Notes: generated from the letters alone by a model not told the origin. Positions 9,982 to 21,818 are shown, numbered from the stretch's first letter. The stretch is DNA of 64,000 bases from Humisphaera borealis (GCF_015169395.1 NZ_CP063458.1:6758001-6822000); one strand, 5' to 3'. A program made the numbers and translations.

Positions 9982-11234
9982 CACTTTTTGATGCAGTAAA
10001 CCATCCCCGCCGTCCGAACGAACATCCTGCCGTCGGCGATCGCTGGGGTGGTGTGGCATTGGCCGCCCAGGTTCAGCTTGCAGATTTCCTTGCCGGCGTC
10101 TTCGCCGATCTGAATACCGAACAGGTCGCCGGTCTTGCTTAGCGCCCACATCACATCGCCGACGATGATCGGCGAACCGTAGAACGCGCCGGCGAGTTTC
10201 TGCGACCACTTGATCTTGCCCGTCGCCACATCGCACACGCTGAGCTGGCCGAGGTCGTTGAGCAGGATGAGGTTGTTGCCGGCGATCAGCGGGCAGGGGA
10301 CGTGGGGGCCGGTTTGTTCCAGTTTGTATGCCAGCTCCGGCGGCTTCGCGCCGGTGGGATCGGGGCGGACGGCGATCAGGGCGCGATTGCCGGTGCCTTC
10401 GCCGCACACGCCGACGACCAGATCGCCTGTCGTCTGAGGCGAGCCGATCGGCCGGCTGAAGAAGACGTCGCTCGCCGACCAGAGACGTCTGCCGGTCTTG
10501 GGGTCGGCCCCGGCGATGCCGCCGCCGAAGGTGGTGTAGACGAGTTGCTCGGGGACTGCGATCTTCGCTGCCGCACTGGCGGTCGGCTTCCAGATCGTCG
10601 GCGTGCTCATCGCTGCCTTGCCGGATGTCTTGCCCTCCAGCGACCAGACGGGGTTGCCGGTCTTGCGATCGAACGCCAGCAACGCCGACTCGCCGGACTC
10701 CTGATCGTGGTTGATGACCAGCAGTTCGCCGTACAGCATCGGCGACGACCCACCGCCGTGATTGCTGTCGTACCGGCCGAGGGACTTGCTCCAGCGTTCC
10801 TTGCCGTCATGCGAGAGGGCGAGCAGCGTGTATTCCTGTGGCGTGGTGAAGATGACGTAGACACCCAGTTCGTCGGCGGCGGGCGTGGACGACGCGAAGC
10901 TGTTGTCGCGGTGCTTGCGGTACTGGATGAACTTGCCGCTGTGCCGCCAGAGTTCCTTGCCCGTGTCGGCCGACAGGCAGACGACGTACCGCTGAAGGGT
11001 GTCGACGTCGGCGGAGGTGACGTACACGCGGTCGCCCCAGACGATCGGCGACGAGTGGCCGACACCGGGGAGAGTGGTCTTCCAGGCGATGTCGGCGGCG
11101 GTGACGGGAACGGTAAACGGCCCGGCGGCGTGACCCGCGCCATTGTCGCCGCGAAACCGCGGCCAGTTCTCAGCGGATGCGATGGGGGTGAGGCAGGCGA
11201 TCAGGACGAGAAACGCGAATCGGCGGAGAGTCAT
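9981..11234 (-). CDS. Secreted PQQ-like beta-propeller protein
   Basis: A 417-residue protein with a signal peptide (RFAFLVLIACLTPIASAE) and then WPRFRGDNGAGH, a usual start of planctomycete PQQ-like propellers. Blades repeat the pattern of a strand plus DxxTGKxxW: LSADTGKELW, FDRKTGNPVW, DPKTGRRLW and DVATGKIKWS. These are PQQ/quinoprotein-like repeats, but no dehydrogenase catalytic module is visible, so a binding or scaffold role outside the cytoplasm is more likely than catalysis. Monocistronic. Confidence 0.8.
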   Translation of the reverse strand: MTLRRFAFLVLIACLTPIASAENWPRFRGDNGAGHAAGPFTVPVTAADIAWKTTLPGVGHSSPIVWGDRVYVTSADVDTLQRYVVCLSADTGKELWRHSGKFIQYRKHRDNSFASSTPAADELGVYVIFTTPQEYTLLALSHDGKERWSKSLGRYDSNHGGGSSPMLYGELLVINHDQESGESALLAFDRKTGNPVWSLEGKTSGKAAMSTPTIWKPTASAAAKIAVPEQLVYTTFGGGIAGADPKTGRRLWSASDVFFSRPIGSPQTTGDLVVGVCGEGTGNRALIAVRPDPTGAKPPELAYKLEQTGPHVPCPLIAGNNLILLNDLGQLSVCDVATGKIKWSQKLAGAFYGSPIIVGDVMWALSKTGDLFGIQIGEDAGKEICKLNLGGQCHTTPAIADGRMFVRTAGMVYCIKK

Positions 11235-11282
11235 GCCAAGAAGTACGCGTGGCCGATTGGTTTATTGGCGTAGAGAGGAGGG

Positions 11283-11485
11283 GAACCACAGATGCACACA
11301 GATCGGCAAAGATGAGAAGCGGCTCAGTCAGTGACACGGGCTTCCAGCCCGTGCGAGGTGCGTGTGAGTCCGAAATCTCTCGTACGAAGGGCTTGCGAAG
11401 CATTGCACATCAAGCACGGGCTGGAAGCCCGTGTCACTGATTGAGCCGCTTCTTATCTGTGCTCATCTGTGTCTGTCTGTGGCTT
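11283..11485. repeat. Composite nested palindrome (two repeat families)
   Basis: A palindrome within a palindrome. The inner arms at about 11325-11356 and 11414-11446 belong to the CACGGGCTTCCAGCCCGTG family seen at 4254-4405 and 50177-50300. The outer arms, about 11283-11320 and 11447-11485, are of the CCACAGATG family seen at 165-258. The whole 200-bp element is close to symmetric and fills the gap between the divergent or adjoining minus-strand genes. Confidence 0.85.
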
Positions 11486-11491
11486 CCGTCC

Positions 11492-12091
11492 TCAGGCGAC
11501 GGCGGGGAAGAAGCCGAGGCATTCGAGCATTGCCGCGGCGCCGGGGTTCGTGCTGCTCTTGACCTTCACTTCGAACAAGTCCAGCGGCGACGCGGGGCGG
11601 TACTCCAATGTCAGGTCTGCAATCGGGTACGCCTCGGCGAGGACGGCTTCGAGCGCCGGCTTGATCGCCTCGTACGTCGTCGTCGAGTTCGGGCCGTGCA
11701 GGCGGTCGTTGATGCGGAACGCGAGTTCATCCGTCTTGAACTTCACCCGGCCGGCGAGCGATGGATGTTGTTCCAGCTTGTGCGCGACTTCCAGCGTGTA
11801 CCGCAGCACCTGGCGGATGCGTTCGGGCAGGTCGCCGGCGATCGGCTGCTTGCGGATGTACAGCAGCCCGCGCCGGCCTTGCCCGTCGTCCAGATGGATG
11901 TTCGCTTCGTGCGACACCAGCAGGCTGCCGGGGCCGTTGGGCACGTGCTCGTAGTCGGCGACGTCGATCAGCAGGTGGTCGGGAACCGCCTTCTGCTGGA
12001 TCAGGTTGTGAAACACCGGCACGATCTCGCCGGACGCGAGAGCGGAAGGGTTTTCGAGGAAGAGTTTGAAGGCGAGCTTGGAGGAGTCCAT
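11492..12091 (-). CDS. Conserved hypothetical downstream of siroheme reductase
   Basis: A 199-residue soluble protein I do not recognise. It has no signal peptide or membrane segment. Features include KLAFKLFLENPSALASGEIVPVFH near the N-terminus, a histidine-rich central part (HEANIHLDDGQGRRGLLYI) and a C-terminal beta-rich part. It lies on the same strand 277 bp after the nitrite/sulfite reductase gene and could serve the same pathway; that is inference from proximity. ATG 12091 is preferred over an upstream in-frame extension that runs through a palindrome. Confidence 0.6.
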   Translation of the reverse strand: MDSSKLAFKLFLENPSALASGEIVPVFHNLIQQKAVPDHLLIDVADYEHVPNGPGSLLVSHEANIHLDDGQGRRGLLYIRKQPIAGDLPERIRQVLRYTLEVAHKLEQHPSLAGRVKFKTDELAFRINDRLHGPNSTTTYEAIKPALEAVLAEAYPIADLTLEYRPASPLDLFEVKVKSSTNPGAAAMLECLGFFPAVA

Positions 12092-12167
12092 GTGCGTAAG
12101 GATGAAGGATGAATGTTGAAGGATGAAAGCGAACCAGGCAAAACGGTCATCCCGAGAACGAGTCAAT

Positions 12168-12287
12168 CTTTCAAGGAGCCGCGCACGGAGTGTACTCACG
12201 GAGTAAGCGGGAACGGTGTCGGTTCGCGGCTCATTCCCGCTCACCCGCTTACTTCGTGAGTACACTCCGTGCGCGGCTCCTTGAAAG
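12168..12287. repeat. Palindromic repeat, 44-bp arms with one mismatch
   Basis: The arms at 12168-12211 and 12244-12287 are reverse complements over 44 bp with a single mismatch and a 32-bp loop. This is among the most perfect palindromes in the window and recent enough to have kept both arms. It lies between the siroheme reductase stop and the next gene on the same strand. Confidence 0.9.
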
Positions 12288-12368
12288 GGTCACAGTCTAA
12301 GGTCCTTCGGAGTACCTCAGGATGACAATTACTCCCTCTCCCGCGAGTACAGGGAGAGTGAACAAAGA

Positions 12369-14663
<2,295 letters not shown>

Positions 14664-15325
14664 CGCAAAACTCGGGAAAAAGAGAAGGAACCGAACGAAC
14701 CAAAAAGCTTAGCCGCGACGCGCAGCAGTGCGCGCGATGCAATCCGCGGGGGAAACAGATTAAGGTTTGACGTGGCGAGTTGCCACCATATTCGGCAGGC
14801 GAAGTACGGGGATACTAGGGAATCGCAGATCGGAAATCTAGGCGATTTTATGCGACCCCTTCGCCCATGCCGCCGGCGATCGAACTGGATCGACCGACCA
14901 GATGCCCGAACCCGCCAGAAAAAGCACCGAGGTTCCCCTTCCGAGCCAACCCATCCTGTCCGGCAAAGCCAACGACGCCCACCACCGCCGACCCACGCCA
15001 CGACGTCAAAATCAACGTTCAACCGGTTGCCAATGGGTTTGATTTGGGAAATTCGTTTTTTTCGCCCAACGGGGATTCGCGATCGGTCTTGGCGTAAGGC
15101 CGGTTCCACTGCCGGTACGTTCGACAATCCTTGCGGGAGTGCCATCTCAAGTTCGATTTCACCACGAGTCCCCGCGGTCGTTGTGGTCGTCTGAAACATC
15201 TATGGCAGTCTCTTCGGGCCTCTTCATTCAAGTGTGATGCCCACCATTTTCTGGCCCCCGGGGCTTCCTCGCTTTGGACCCGGCCGTCCTTGGAACGGAG
15301 TGCGATCACGAAACACGACAACGAG
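14664..15325. other. 662-bp gap with no supported gene
   Basis: No reading frame here looks coding: those present are short, have no ribosome site or recognisable domain, and overlap each other on opposite strands. The part next to 14663 should hold the promoter of the siroheme reductase gene. No large palindrome of the type found elsewhere was seen. Confidence 0.6.
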
Positions 15326-15559
15326 CTATATGTGCTTATCCCACTTTCCGTTCTGCTCATTCTGATTCTTCGAAATCTGCCGCCGCCAACGAACGATCCC
15401 ATAAGTTGTTAGCACGGCCGCGGCCAGCACGAACTTTCCGACAGCACCACCGAGCCTCTCTGCAACAACCGTCAGCGCCGATATCAGGAGGGCGAAAACA
15501 AAGAAGGTCATTACTCGGTGTAGATTGAGTCCAGTGACGGAAAACGACCAATTTCTCAT
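15326..15559 (-). CDS. Small two-helix membrane protein
   Basis: A 77-residue protein starting at ATG 15559 behind a GGAG ribosome site. It has two hydrophobic helices, VMTFFVFALLISALTVVAE and VGKFVLAAAVLTTYGIV, and a basic/asparagine-rich tail. Function unknown; I do not recognise a family. It ends the minus-strand run that begins at 16082. Confidence 0.55.
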   Translation of the reverse strand: MRNWSFSVTGLNLHRVMTFFVFALLISALTVVAERLGGAVGKFVLAAAVLTTYGIVRWRRQISKNQNEQNGKWDKHI

Positions 15560-15647
15560 CGACAGCTCCAACTACTGGAGAACTAAGGGCACGAAGTAAG
15601 GGCCGACTCCTCGGCATCGACGCCCGTCCATTGCAGCGTTTGGTTCT

Positions 15648-16082
15648 TCAGCGGGCCGGGCCGCCGGACTGGGGAATAGGGCGAGCCATCATGGACGCGG
15701 CATCCAAGTAGCGTGTGATTGCCTGTCCCAGCCCTTCGGTCGGCGAGCCGTCGGAATCGCCACCTACACTGATATCAACATTGGCCAGCGACTGCTTGCC
15801 CTCGCCGTCGGTCAAGGTCAACTTCATATGGCCCTCGTGCCGAGATCGTAACGGCTCGGCCGACAGCGCTTCGGAGCGCGCGTTCGCCTCCAAGGAAACT
15901 TTGATCGTTTGCGGCAAACCCGTCTGCGCCATGAGTTGCGGAGTGAGATTCGCCGTCAGCGTGCCCGTGATACGGAAAGTAGCGGGCTCTGGCAGCTGGC
16001 GCGGGGCCTTCGCTTTCGGCGGCGCGCTGGCGCATCCCGCCGCAACGCTCAGGAGAATCAGTGTTGGTACGATTGATCGCAT
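15648..16082 (-). CDS. Small exported lipoprotein
   Basis: A 144-residue lipoprotein with a signal peptide and lipobox LSVAAGC at about residues 11-17, followed by a proline-rich linker. The rest looks like a single beta domain (FRITGTLTANLTPQ, MKLTLTDGEGKQSLANVDIS). GGGAAG ahead of ATG 16082 supports the start. No known family; role unknown. Confidence 0.65.
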   Translation of the reverse strand: MRSIVPTLILLSVAAGCASAPPKAKAPRQLPEPATFRITGTLTANLTPQLMAQTGLPQTIKVSLEANARSEALSAEPLRSRHEGHMKLTLTDGEGKQSLANVDISVGGDSDGSPTEGLGQAITRYLDAASMMARPIPQSGGPAR

Positions 16083-16343
16083 CGCTTCCCGCTGACGAAC
16101 ATTCTGTTGACCGTTCTTTTGGAACTCCTACCGGCGCTGCTCATGAACGAGCGAGGAGCAAGCAACCCACCCACTTCCAAGTACGTATTTTATTAGGGTG
16201 GCCCTAAAGTGCAAGCTTTTCTCGTCCCGTTTCCGACCGGCCGGGCGACTGTTGGTGTGGGCGAAGCCCGTCGGCCTTCGGTGGGACATCACCAGCAAGG
16301 TGGGACGCGATGCCGGGTAGGGCGTTGGCGGTAACCCCTCAGA

Positions 16344-16865
16344 TCACTTCTTCTCCCATTCCCGTCGATGCCCCGACATGCGGTCGAGAAGGAACTGCAT
16401 CGCCCGCCCGGGTTCGCCGTCGAGTTGCGCCCGGATGGCGTCCAGGCGTTTGAGCATCGCCAGGTCGAAGCGGAGGTACTCCACCCACTCGTGTTTCGCC
16501 CCGTTGACCGTCATCGTATAGAGCGGTCCGCTGGGCGCTTTGACATCTTGGGTGCGCTGGTCGATCGCCGCGTCGAGGAAACCTTCGACGGCGAGATGAT
16601 CGATGAGCTTGGTCGCCTGAGCGGCCGTCAGTTGGGCATGCAGGTCAAACGGCACGCTTTCCTTTGCCGGGGCCGTGGTCAGCGTCACGGTGTAGTAAGG
16701 CTTGTCCTGCTGGCCGCTGTACCGGAGCGTCAGCGAGAAGTTCGTGACGTCGGCCTTGAGGGCATCGGCTCGCTCCCTGGCCTTGGGGGTGACGTCCTTT
16801 GCGAACGCCGCGACGACTGACAACAGCAGGGTGCCGATCATGATGCTCGTTATTGGGTTCCGCAT
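16344..16865 (-). CDS. Secreted hypothetical protein
   Basis: A 173-residue protein with a signal peptide (ITSIMIGTLLLSVVAAFAK). The mature part contains VTNFSLTLRYSGQQDKPYYTV and a later TMTVNGAKHEWVEY segment, resembling secreted planctomycete proteins that compare two percentages or rates, but I cannot name the family. It diverges from the FAD oxidoreductase gene at 16949, so the short gap should hold both promoters. Confidence 0.6.
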   Translation of the reverse strand: MRNPITSIMIGTLLLSVVAAFAKDVTPKARERADALKADVTNFSLTLRYSGQQDKPYYTVTLTTAPAKESVPFDLHAQLTAAQATKLIDHLAVEGFLDAAIDQRTQDVKAPSGPLYTMTVNGAKHEWVEYLRFDLAMLKRLDAIRAQLDGEPGRAMQFLLDRMSGHRREWEKK

Positions 16866-16948
16866 AACACTCTTGACTCAAAGCACCATTGAAAGTTCCA
16901 TCAGAATGCTGTGAGCAAACCCCGGCCTTGATGCGCGAAGGACCTCTC

Positions 16949-18643
16949 ATGCGTTTGTCCCTCCTTGTGCTCGGTTGTTGCCTCGCAATCCTCGTCCCGG
17001 CGGATGCGACACGGGCTGCGGCCAGTCGTACCGACGTCGACGTCTGCATCTATGGCGCAACCTCCGGCGGCGTCGCGGCGGCGGTGCAGGCTTGTCGGAT
17101 GGGCAAGCGCGTCGCGCTGGTCGAGCCTGGCAAGCACGTCGGCGGGATGACCGCGGGCGGGCTCAGCGCCGTCGACATCGGCGACCCGCGCACCGTCGGC
17201 GGGATTGCCCGCGAATACTTCACCCGCCTCGTCGCCTCGTACGGTAAGACGCTCCAATGGGATCAGCCGTTCAAAAGCACCGGTGGACCGGCGACCGGCG
17301 GGGCGTACTCGATCGAGCCCCATACCGCCGAGAAGCTCTTCCTTCAGATGCTCGCCGAGGCGAAGGTCGCGGTGCACTTCGACGCCCGGCTGAAGTCGGT
17401 CGAAAAAGCCGGGCCGCGCATCCGGTCGATCGCCACCGACGACGGCCGATCCTTCGCCGCCCGTGTCTTCATCGACGCTACCTACGAAGGCGACCTGATG
17501 GCGGCGGCGGGGGTGTCGTACACGCTGCAACGCGAAGGCAACGTCAGGTACGGCGAGACCTACAACGGCATCCACTACACCGACAAATACAAGCCCCGCA
17601 ACGATCACAAGAAGCCCGGTGCCAATGGCCGTGTACCCGGCGGGCAGGGCGTGTGGGACCGCGACATCCCGCTTGATCCCTACCTTGTCCCCGGCAAGCC
17701 GGACAGCGGTTTGCTCCCGCTTCTGCAGGCCGGCGATCCGGGCAGGCAGGGCGAGCCCGCGCCCGGCGTGCAGGCTTATTGCTATCGCCTCTGCCTGACG
17801 ACCGCCGCCGATCGATTGCCCATCACGCCGCCGGCCCACTATGATCCCAGGACCTACGAGCTGGTCGCGCGGTTCATCGCCGCTTGCGTCGCCCATGGCG
17901 ACAGCATGGACCTCCGCTGGTTCAGCAAGCACGATCCGCTTCCGAACGACAAGTGGGATTTCAACACGGCGACGTTCGGCGGGAATCTCCCCGGTGCTAG
18001 CTGGGAATGGCCGGAGGCGACGTACGCCCGTCGAGCCGAGATCGCCAAAGCTCACGAGAACTACCATCGCGGCCTCCTCCATTTTCTGGCGACGGATCCC
18101 CGTGTCCCCGAGAAGGTGCGAACGCAGATAAAAACGTTCGGCCTGCCGCGCGACGAGTTCACCGACAACGGCGGCTGGCCACACCAGATCTACGTCCGCG
18201 AGGGCCGGCGAATGGTCTCCGACCTGGTCCTCACCGAGCATCACACGTTCGGCAAAAAAGTCGCGGCCGATTCGGTCAGTCTCGGCTCCTATGGCACCGA
18301 CACGCACGAGATCCGGCGGATCGTGAAAGACGGCGTGGTGATCCGCGAAGGCAAGACCGCCGGCGGCCGCGACGGGGCACCGCCTTACCCCATCGGCTAC
18401 GCCGCGATCACCCCAAAGCAGGCCGAGTGCGACAACCTGTACGTGACGTTCGCGTTGTCGGCGAGCCATACGGCGTTCAGCAGCATCCGCATGGAGCCGG
18501 TCCTGATGGCAACCAGCCAGTCGGCCGCGACGGCGGCGTGCTTCGCGATCGACGCCGACGTGCCGGTGCAGAAAGTGGACTACGCCAAGCTGAAGGAACG
18601 CCTGCTGAAGGACGGGCAGGTGTTGGAGTGGAAGGGGAAGTAA
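16949..18643 (+). CDS. Secreted FAD-dependent oxidoreductase
   Basis: A 564-residue protein with a signal peptide (LSLLVLGCCLAILVPADATRAA) and then an N-terminal dinucleotide-binding fold: VDVCIYGATSGGVAAAVQA, with RVALVEPGKHVGGMTAGGL completing the FAD site. This is the FAD_oxidored (PF12831) type, abundant in Planctomycetes and often exported. GAAGGA upstream of ATG 16949 decides this start over two earlier in-frame starts. Substrate unknown. Confidence 0.8.
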   Translation: MRLSLLVLGCCLAILVPADATRAAASRTDVDVCIYGATSGGVAAAVQACRMGKRVALVEPGKHVGGMTAGGLSAVDIGDPRTVGGIAREYFTRLVASYGKTLQWDQPFKSTGGPATGGAYSIEPHTAEKLFLQMLAEAKVAVHFDARLKSVEKAGPRIRSIATDDGRSFAARVFIDATYEGDLMAAAGVSYTLQREGNVRYGETYNGIHYTDKYKPRNDHKKPGANGRVPGGQGVWDRDIPLDPYLVPGKPDSGLLPLLQAGDPGRQGEPAPGVQAYCYRLCLTTAADRLPITPPAHYDPRTYELVARFIAACVAHGDSMDLRWFSKHDPLPNDKWDFNTATFGGNLPGASWEWPEATYARRAEIAKAHENYHRGLLHFLATDPRVPEKVRTQIKTFGLPRDEFTDNGGWPHQIYVREGRRMVSDLVLTEHHTFGKKVAADSVSLGSYGTDTHEIRRIVKDGVVIREGKTAGGRDGAPPYPIGYAAITPKQAECDNLYVTFALSASHTAFSSIRMEPVLMATSQSAATAACFAIDADVPVQKVDYAKLKERLLKDGQVLEWKGK

Positions 18644-18710
18644 GAGCCCCCGGGATTCGGTTATCACAATTTGTTCGAACGATCCCGCTTCGTCGTATAG
18701 CATTTTGTGC

Positions 18711-20462
18711 ATGAGCTATCGAGGGGCCACCGCGTTAAGGCTTGTCCGGCGGGCAATCTTCGTATTGTCCATTTGCTCGCTGTTCTTCAGTGGATGCGCC
18801 GTCCGGTCGGAGGGCCCGGTTCCAGCGGCAATAGAAAGTAAGGGATCGCCTTCAACGCGTCCCGCCCTGAGTTCGGCAACTCGAGAGGAGTTAACAGCCA
18901 CAATCAAGTTTCTGGTGACTCAAGAAGAATACGGCCAAGCGAGAGCGGTCACAGCATGGCTGCTCGAAATGGATCCGAAGAACGAGTTTGCCCGGGGGAT
19001 GGTCGAGGCGTTGACGCAGATGCCCGAGCGGACGCTCGATGTGCTCCCCTATCTCACTGACCCGCCGCCGGACATGCCGTTGGAGCCGGCGGACGAGCGT
19101 ACCGGACGGCTTCTTCAGCGCAAGCTTCCCGAGTTGAGACTGGACAATATCGAGTTCAGTGATGTCGTCGAGTATTTCAAGGACGTGAGTGGTTGCGACA
19201 TCCTTCCGATCTGGCCTGCGATCGAACGTGGTGGACTGAAGAGAAACGAGAAGGTCAGCGTTCGGTTGTACAACGTCAAGTTCTCCAAAGCGCTCACGAT
19301 CGTTCTCGACAGCATCTCATCGCCCACGTGCCATCTGACGTATGTGATTGATGACGGAATCATCGTCATCGGCCCGCGCAGCGACCTGATTCCACGGCGT
19401 GCAGTATCCAAGTTCTACGATATTCGCGACCTGCTCACACCGCAGTCCGACGCCGCTTTGCCTGTCGTTGTGCCTTCGGAGGTTCTGCCGCCGGCCGCAT
19501 CGGCGGCAACAACAAAGCCGGCAACGCAGCCGGATGCAATTGCTGTCGACGGCGGTGTTCAATCGCCGACCGAGGCGGAGGTGGTGAAGGACTTGATTGC
19601 TTTGATTCGCGAAACGGTCGACCCGGGGTCATGGAAAGAGGAAGGCGGCGATTTCGCGACGATCCGTTCGCTGTTCGGTCAACTCGTCATTCGCCAGACG
19701 CCCGAAGGGCATCGCGACATCGAGCGATTGCTTGCTTCGCTTCGTTCGCGTCGATATCTGCAGGTTTCCACCGAAGTCCGAATCCTGCGATGTCAGGAGA
19801 AGACGATGGAGGCGGTGCTCGCAAAGTGGGAGAAGCCCGCGCCGAAGTCCAAAGACCCGCGGAGCGACCCGCCATGGTCAGGTGTTCCGAGATCTCCTTC
19901 AGTGCCGGCGGGGATATTGCTGTCTGTCGCGCAGGCGGCTGAATTGCAGCAATCGTTGACGCGCCTCAATCCCGCAATGGTCGCGGCCTTGCCGCGGGTA
20001 CTCTGTTACAGCGGTCAGCTTGCGACAGTATCGAACAAGAAAGTCGTCACTACCGTGCAGGACTATCGAATGATCCAGGAAGCCGCAGGCGGCCGACGCT
20101 ATGAGCCGGTGTCGAACGATGTGTCCTCCGGGTACTCGTTAAAGTTGCGAGCGCACGGTGATCCTGATGACAAGTATGTGGGCATCTTGGCTGAATGTGT
20201 CGTCGACAAGCTTCGCGGCATCGACCGAATCGCGTGGCCGGGACGACCGGAGGGATCGAACCTGGTCGTGGATCGTCCGACGATCGACTCCACGCGCCTG
20301 GAATCGCACTTCGGCATCCCGACGGACCAGGTTCTCCTGATGGGCGGTATGCCGTCGCCGGAAACGCTGGCCGGTGCTCTCGATCCACCGCCGGCGGATA
20401 CTCAGCGCGTCTACTTCCTGATCAGTGCGCGGACGGTCCAGACACCCGGCGCCGCGCGATGA
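18711..20462 (+). CDS. Secretin/STN-like lipoprotein
   Basis: A 583-residue exported protein with a signal segment (AIFVLSICSLFFSGC) and a lipobox. Residues 135-225 resemble a secretin/TonB short N-terminal (STN) domain (RLDNIEFSDVVEYFKDVSG, SVRLYNVKFSKALTIVLDS, LTYVIDDGIIVIGP). The middle resembles a second secretin N-domain (QLVIRQTPEGHRDIERLLASL). The C-terminal third is beta-rich and may correspond to the secretin family's outer-membrane domain. No type II secretion or pilus genes are nearby. ATG 18711 is preferred to an adjacent TTG. Confidence 0.65.
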   Translation: MSYRGATALRLVRRAIFVLSICSLFFSGCAVRSEGPVPAAIESKGSPSTRPALSSATREELTATIKFLVTQEEYGQARAVTAWLLEMDPKNEFARGMVEALTQMPERTLDVLPYLTDPPPDMPLEPADERTGRLLQRKLPELRLDNIEFSDVVEYFKDVSGCDILPIWPAIERGGLKRNEKVSVRLYNVKFSKALTIVLDSISSPTCHLTYVIDDGIIVIGPRSDLIPRRAVSKFYDIRDLLTPQSDAALPVVVPSEVLPPAASAATTKPATQPDAIAVDGGVQSPTEAEVVKDLIALIRETVDPGSWKEEGGDFATIRSLFGQLVIRQTPEGHRDIERLLASLRSRRYLQVSTEVRILRCQEKTMEAVLAKWEKPAPKSKDPRSDPPWSGVPRSPSVPAGILLSVAQAAELQQSLTRLNPAMVAALPRVLCYSGQLATVSNKKVVTTVQDYRMIQEAAGGRRYEPVSNDVSSGYSLKLRAHGDPDDKYVGILAECVVDKLRGIDRIAWPGRPEGSNLVVDRPTIDSTRLESHFGIPTDQVLLMGGMPSPETLAGALDPPPADTQRVYFLISARTVQTPGAAR

Positions 20463-20480
20463 GTCAAGGTTCGAGCGAAC

Positions 20481-20520
20481 GATGCCAGCGTCTCAGGGTA
20501 CTCGCGAAGTACCGGATTCC
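20481..20520. repeat. Dispersed repeat, copy 1 (GGTACTCGCGAAG element)
   Basis: Forty bases matching 33725-33764 at about 32 of 40 positions, with the shared core TACTCGCGAAG and CCGGATTC. It sits directly after the secretin-like gene. It is not a palindrome, so it is distinct from the other repeat families. Confidence 0.5.
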
Positions 20521-20652
20521 TTGGATTCGACGAAGTCAACGCCTTGGAAAGCAGTGGCGATGAACTGAGAGATCTCGGCTGGGCCCAAGGATGCATCATG
20601 CCGCACTTGCCCGGTGCCGACGACGGCCCGTCTCGCCGCGTTCGACCCGCGC

Positions 20653-21624
20653 CTACCCTCCGATCTTCACCGTTACCTTCGCTTTGGATCCGTTCTGCAC
20701 CACCGAAATCTTCACATCGTCGGCCGAGCCTGAACTGCGGGTATCGGTGAGCGATTTGCCGAACTTCAACGCCGCGTCCGACGCCGTCTCTGTCGATGGC
20801 GTTGCGTCGAGGAGCAGCCCGCCGGTGAGGCTGGTCGGTGTGCGGTGAATCAGGACGCCGCCCAGGCCTTTGCGATACTCGACCGTGTACACCGTCGTCG
20901 ACGAAATCTTGATGCGAACCAGGTACGTGTTGCTTGAGGCGTAGCTGGTCGCGTCGTCATGGCTGGTCAGGTCGACCGTGGTCGTGCCTGCCTTGGCGGC
21001 GTCGACGAACTTGCTGCGGCTTCCGCCGAGCCAGCCCAGGAAATATTTCTGCCCGGCCGACCAGTCCTTCGATCCGCCGTAGCCCATGTTGCTGAAGACG
21101 TCGCCGTACTCCGACTTGTCGTACGAGCCGAACGGATTCGATCCCTTCGGGTTGGCCAGGCTCGAGTGATAAAGGCCGAGGTTATGGCCCATCTCGTGTG
21201 CGAGCACGGTCGATGCGTTGCTCCGCAGCCAGATGCGTTTCCCGCCAACCTGTCCGAGTCCCGCCGACCCCGAAACACCGGCGAAGCGATAGCTGATGTG
21301 CTCGAACTTGGTGGTGCTGTACCCGGTGGCCCGCAGCGCGGCATCGGTGTCTTCGGCGATCTTACTCGTGCCGCCGCTCTTGTAGTACGCCGTAGTCTTA
21401 GATAGCGCGACCGACTTGACGGTGTACGTATAACTAAGATTCCCGGCGGCGAAGTTTTCGATCATGTCGGTCGCTTCGCGGGCCTGGGTTGTCGCGGCCG
21501 ATGTCGAAAGCGGGTACGACGTCTGGTCGGAAAACCGAACGTTCACGTAGAGCAGATCACGCGTGCCGGTGGCGGCAAATAGCGTGCGTGATTCCAGCGA
21601 TTCACAAGTGGCGGTCTTGCTCAC
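20653..21624 (-). CDS. Secreted metzincin metalloprotease with LEPR-like N-terminus
   Basis: A 323-residue protein. The zinc motif HEMGHNLGLYH (HExxHxxGxxH) is followed by the Met-turn-like FSNMGYGGS, placing it among metzincins, closest in layout to the gametolysin/M11 group. The N-terminus CESLESRTLFAATG fits the LEPR motif, an N-terminal signature on large exported planctomycete proteins. GTG 21624 with a GGAG site is preferred to the TTG start at 21675. The C-terminal part (VKISVVQNGSKAKVTVKIGG) looks like a beta domain. Confidence 0.8.
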   Translation of the reverse strand: MSKTATCESLESRTLFAATGTRDLLYVNVRFSDQTSYPLSTSAATTQAREATDMIENFAAGNLSYTYTVKSVALSKTTAYYKSGGTSKIAEDTDAALRATGYSTTKFEHISYRFAGVSGSAGLGQVGGKRIWLRSNASTVLAHEMGHNLGLYHSSLANPKGSNPFGSYDKSEYGDVFSNMGYGGSKDWSAGQKYFLGWLGGSRSKFVDAAKAGTTTVDLTSHDDATSYASSNTYLVRIKISSTTVYTVEYRKGLGGVLIHRTPTSLTGGLLLDATPSTETASDAALKFGKSLTDTRSSGSADDVKISVVQNGSKAKVTVKIGG

Positions 21625-21740
21625 GGTTCTCCGGGTTGGTTCCTGTGTTCGAGCGGTCCCGACATTGAACCACAACAGCCGGCCGATAGCACGAAATCAA
21701 TACCGGCCATCTGCTCCGTGCCTGCTCCGACATGGTCAGA

Positions 21741-21813
21741 TAAACCGCAGATTTGGCAGATTTCGCAGACTTGGGAGAAGGCAATCTGCGACATCTGCGC
21801 AATCTGCGGTTTA
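21741..21813. repeat. Palindromic repeat, CCGCAGATT family, copy 1
   Basis: The 29-bp arms at 21741-21769 and 21785-21813 are reverse complements with three mismatches. Related to the element at 26711-26781. It lies between two minus-strand genes, next to the CATGATGAACTCC element. Confidence 0.85.
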
Positions 21814-21818
21814 CTTTT

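Noticed and set aside
15131-15412. Plus-strand 93-residue frame with a hydrophobic tail
   Set aside because: No ribosome site or family, and it overlaps the better supported minus-strand gene at 15326-15559.
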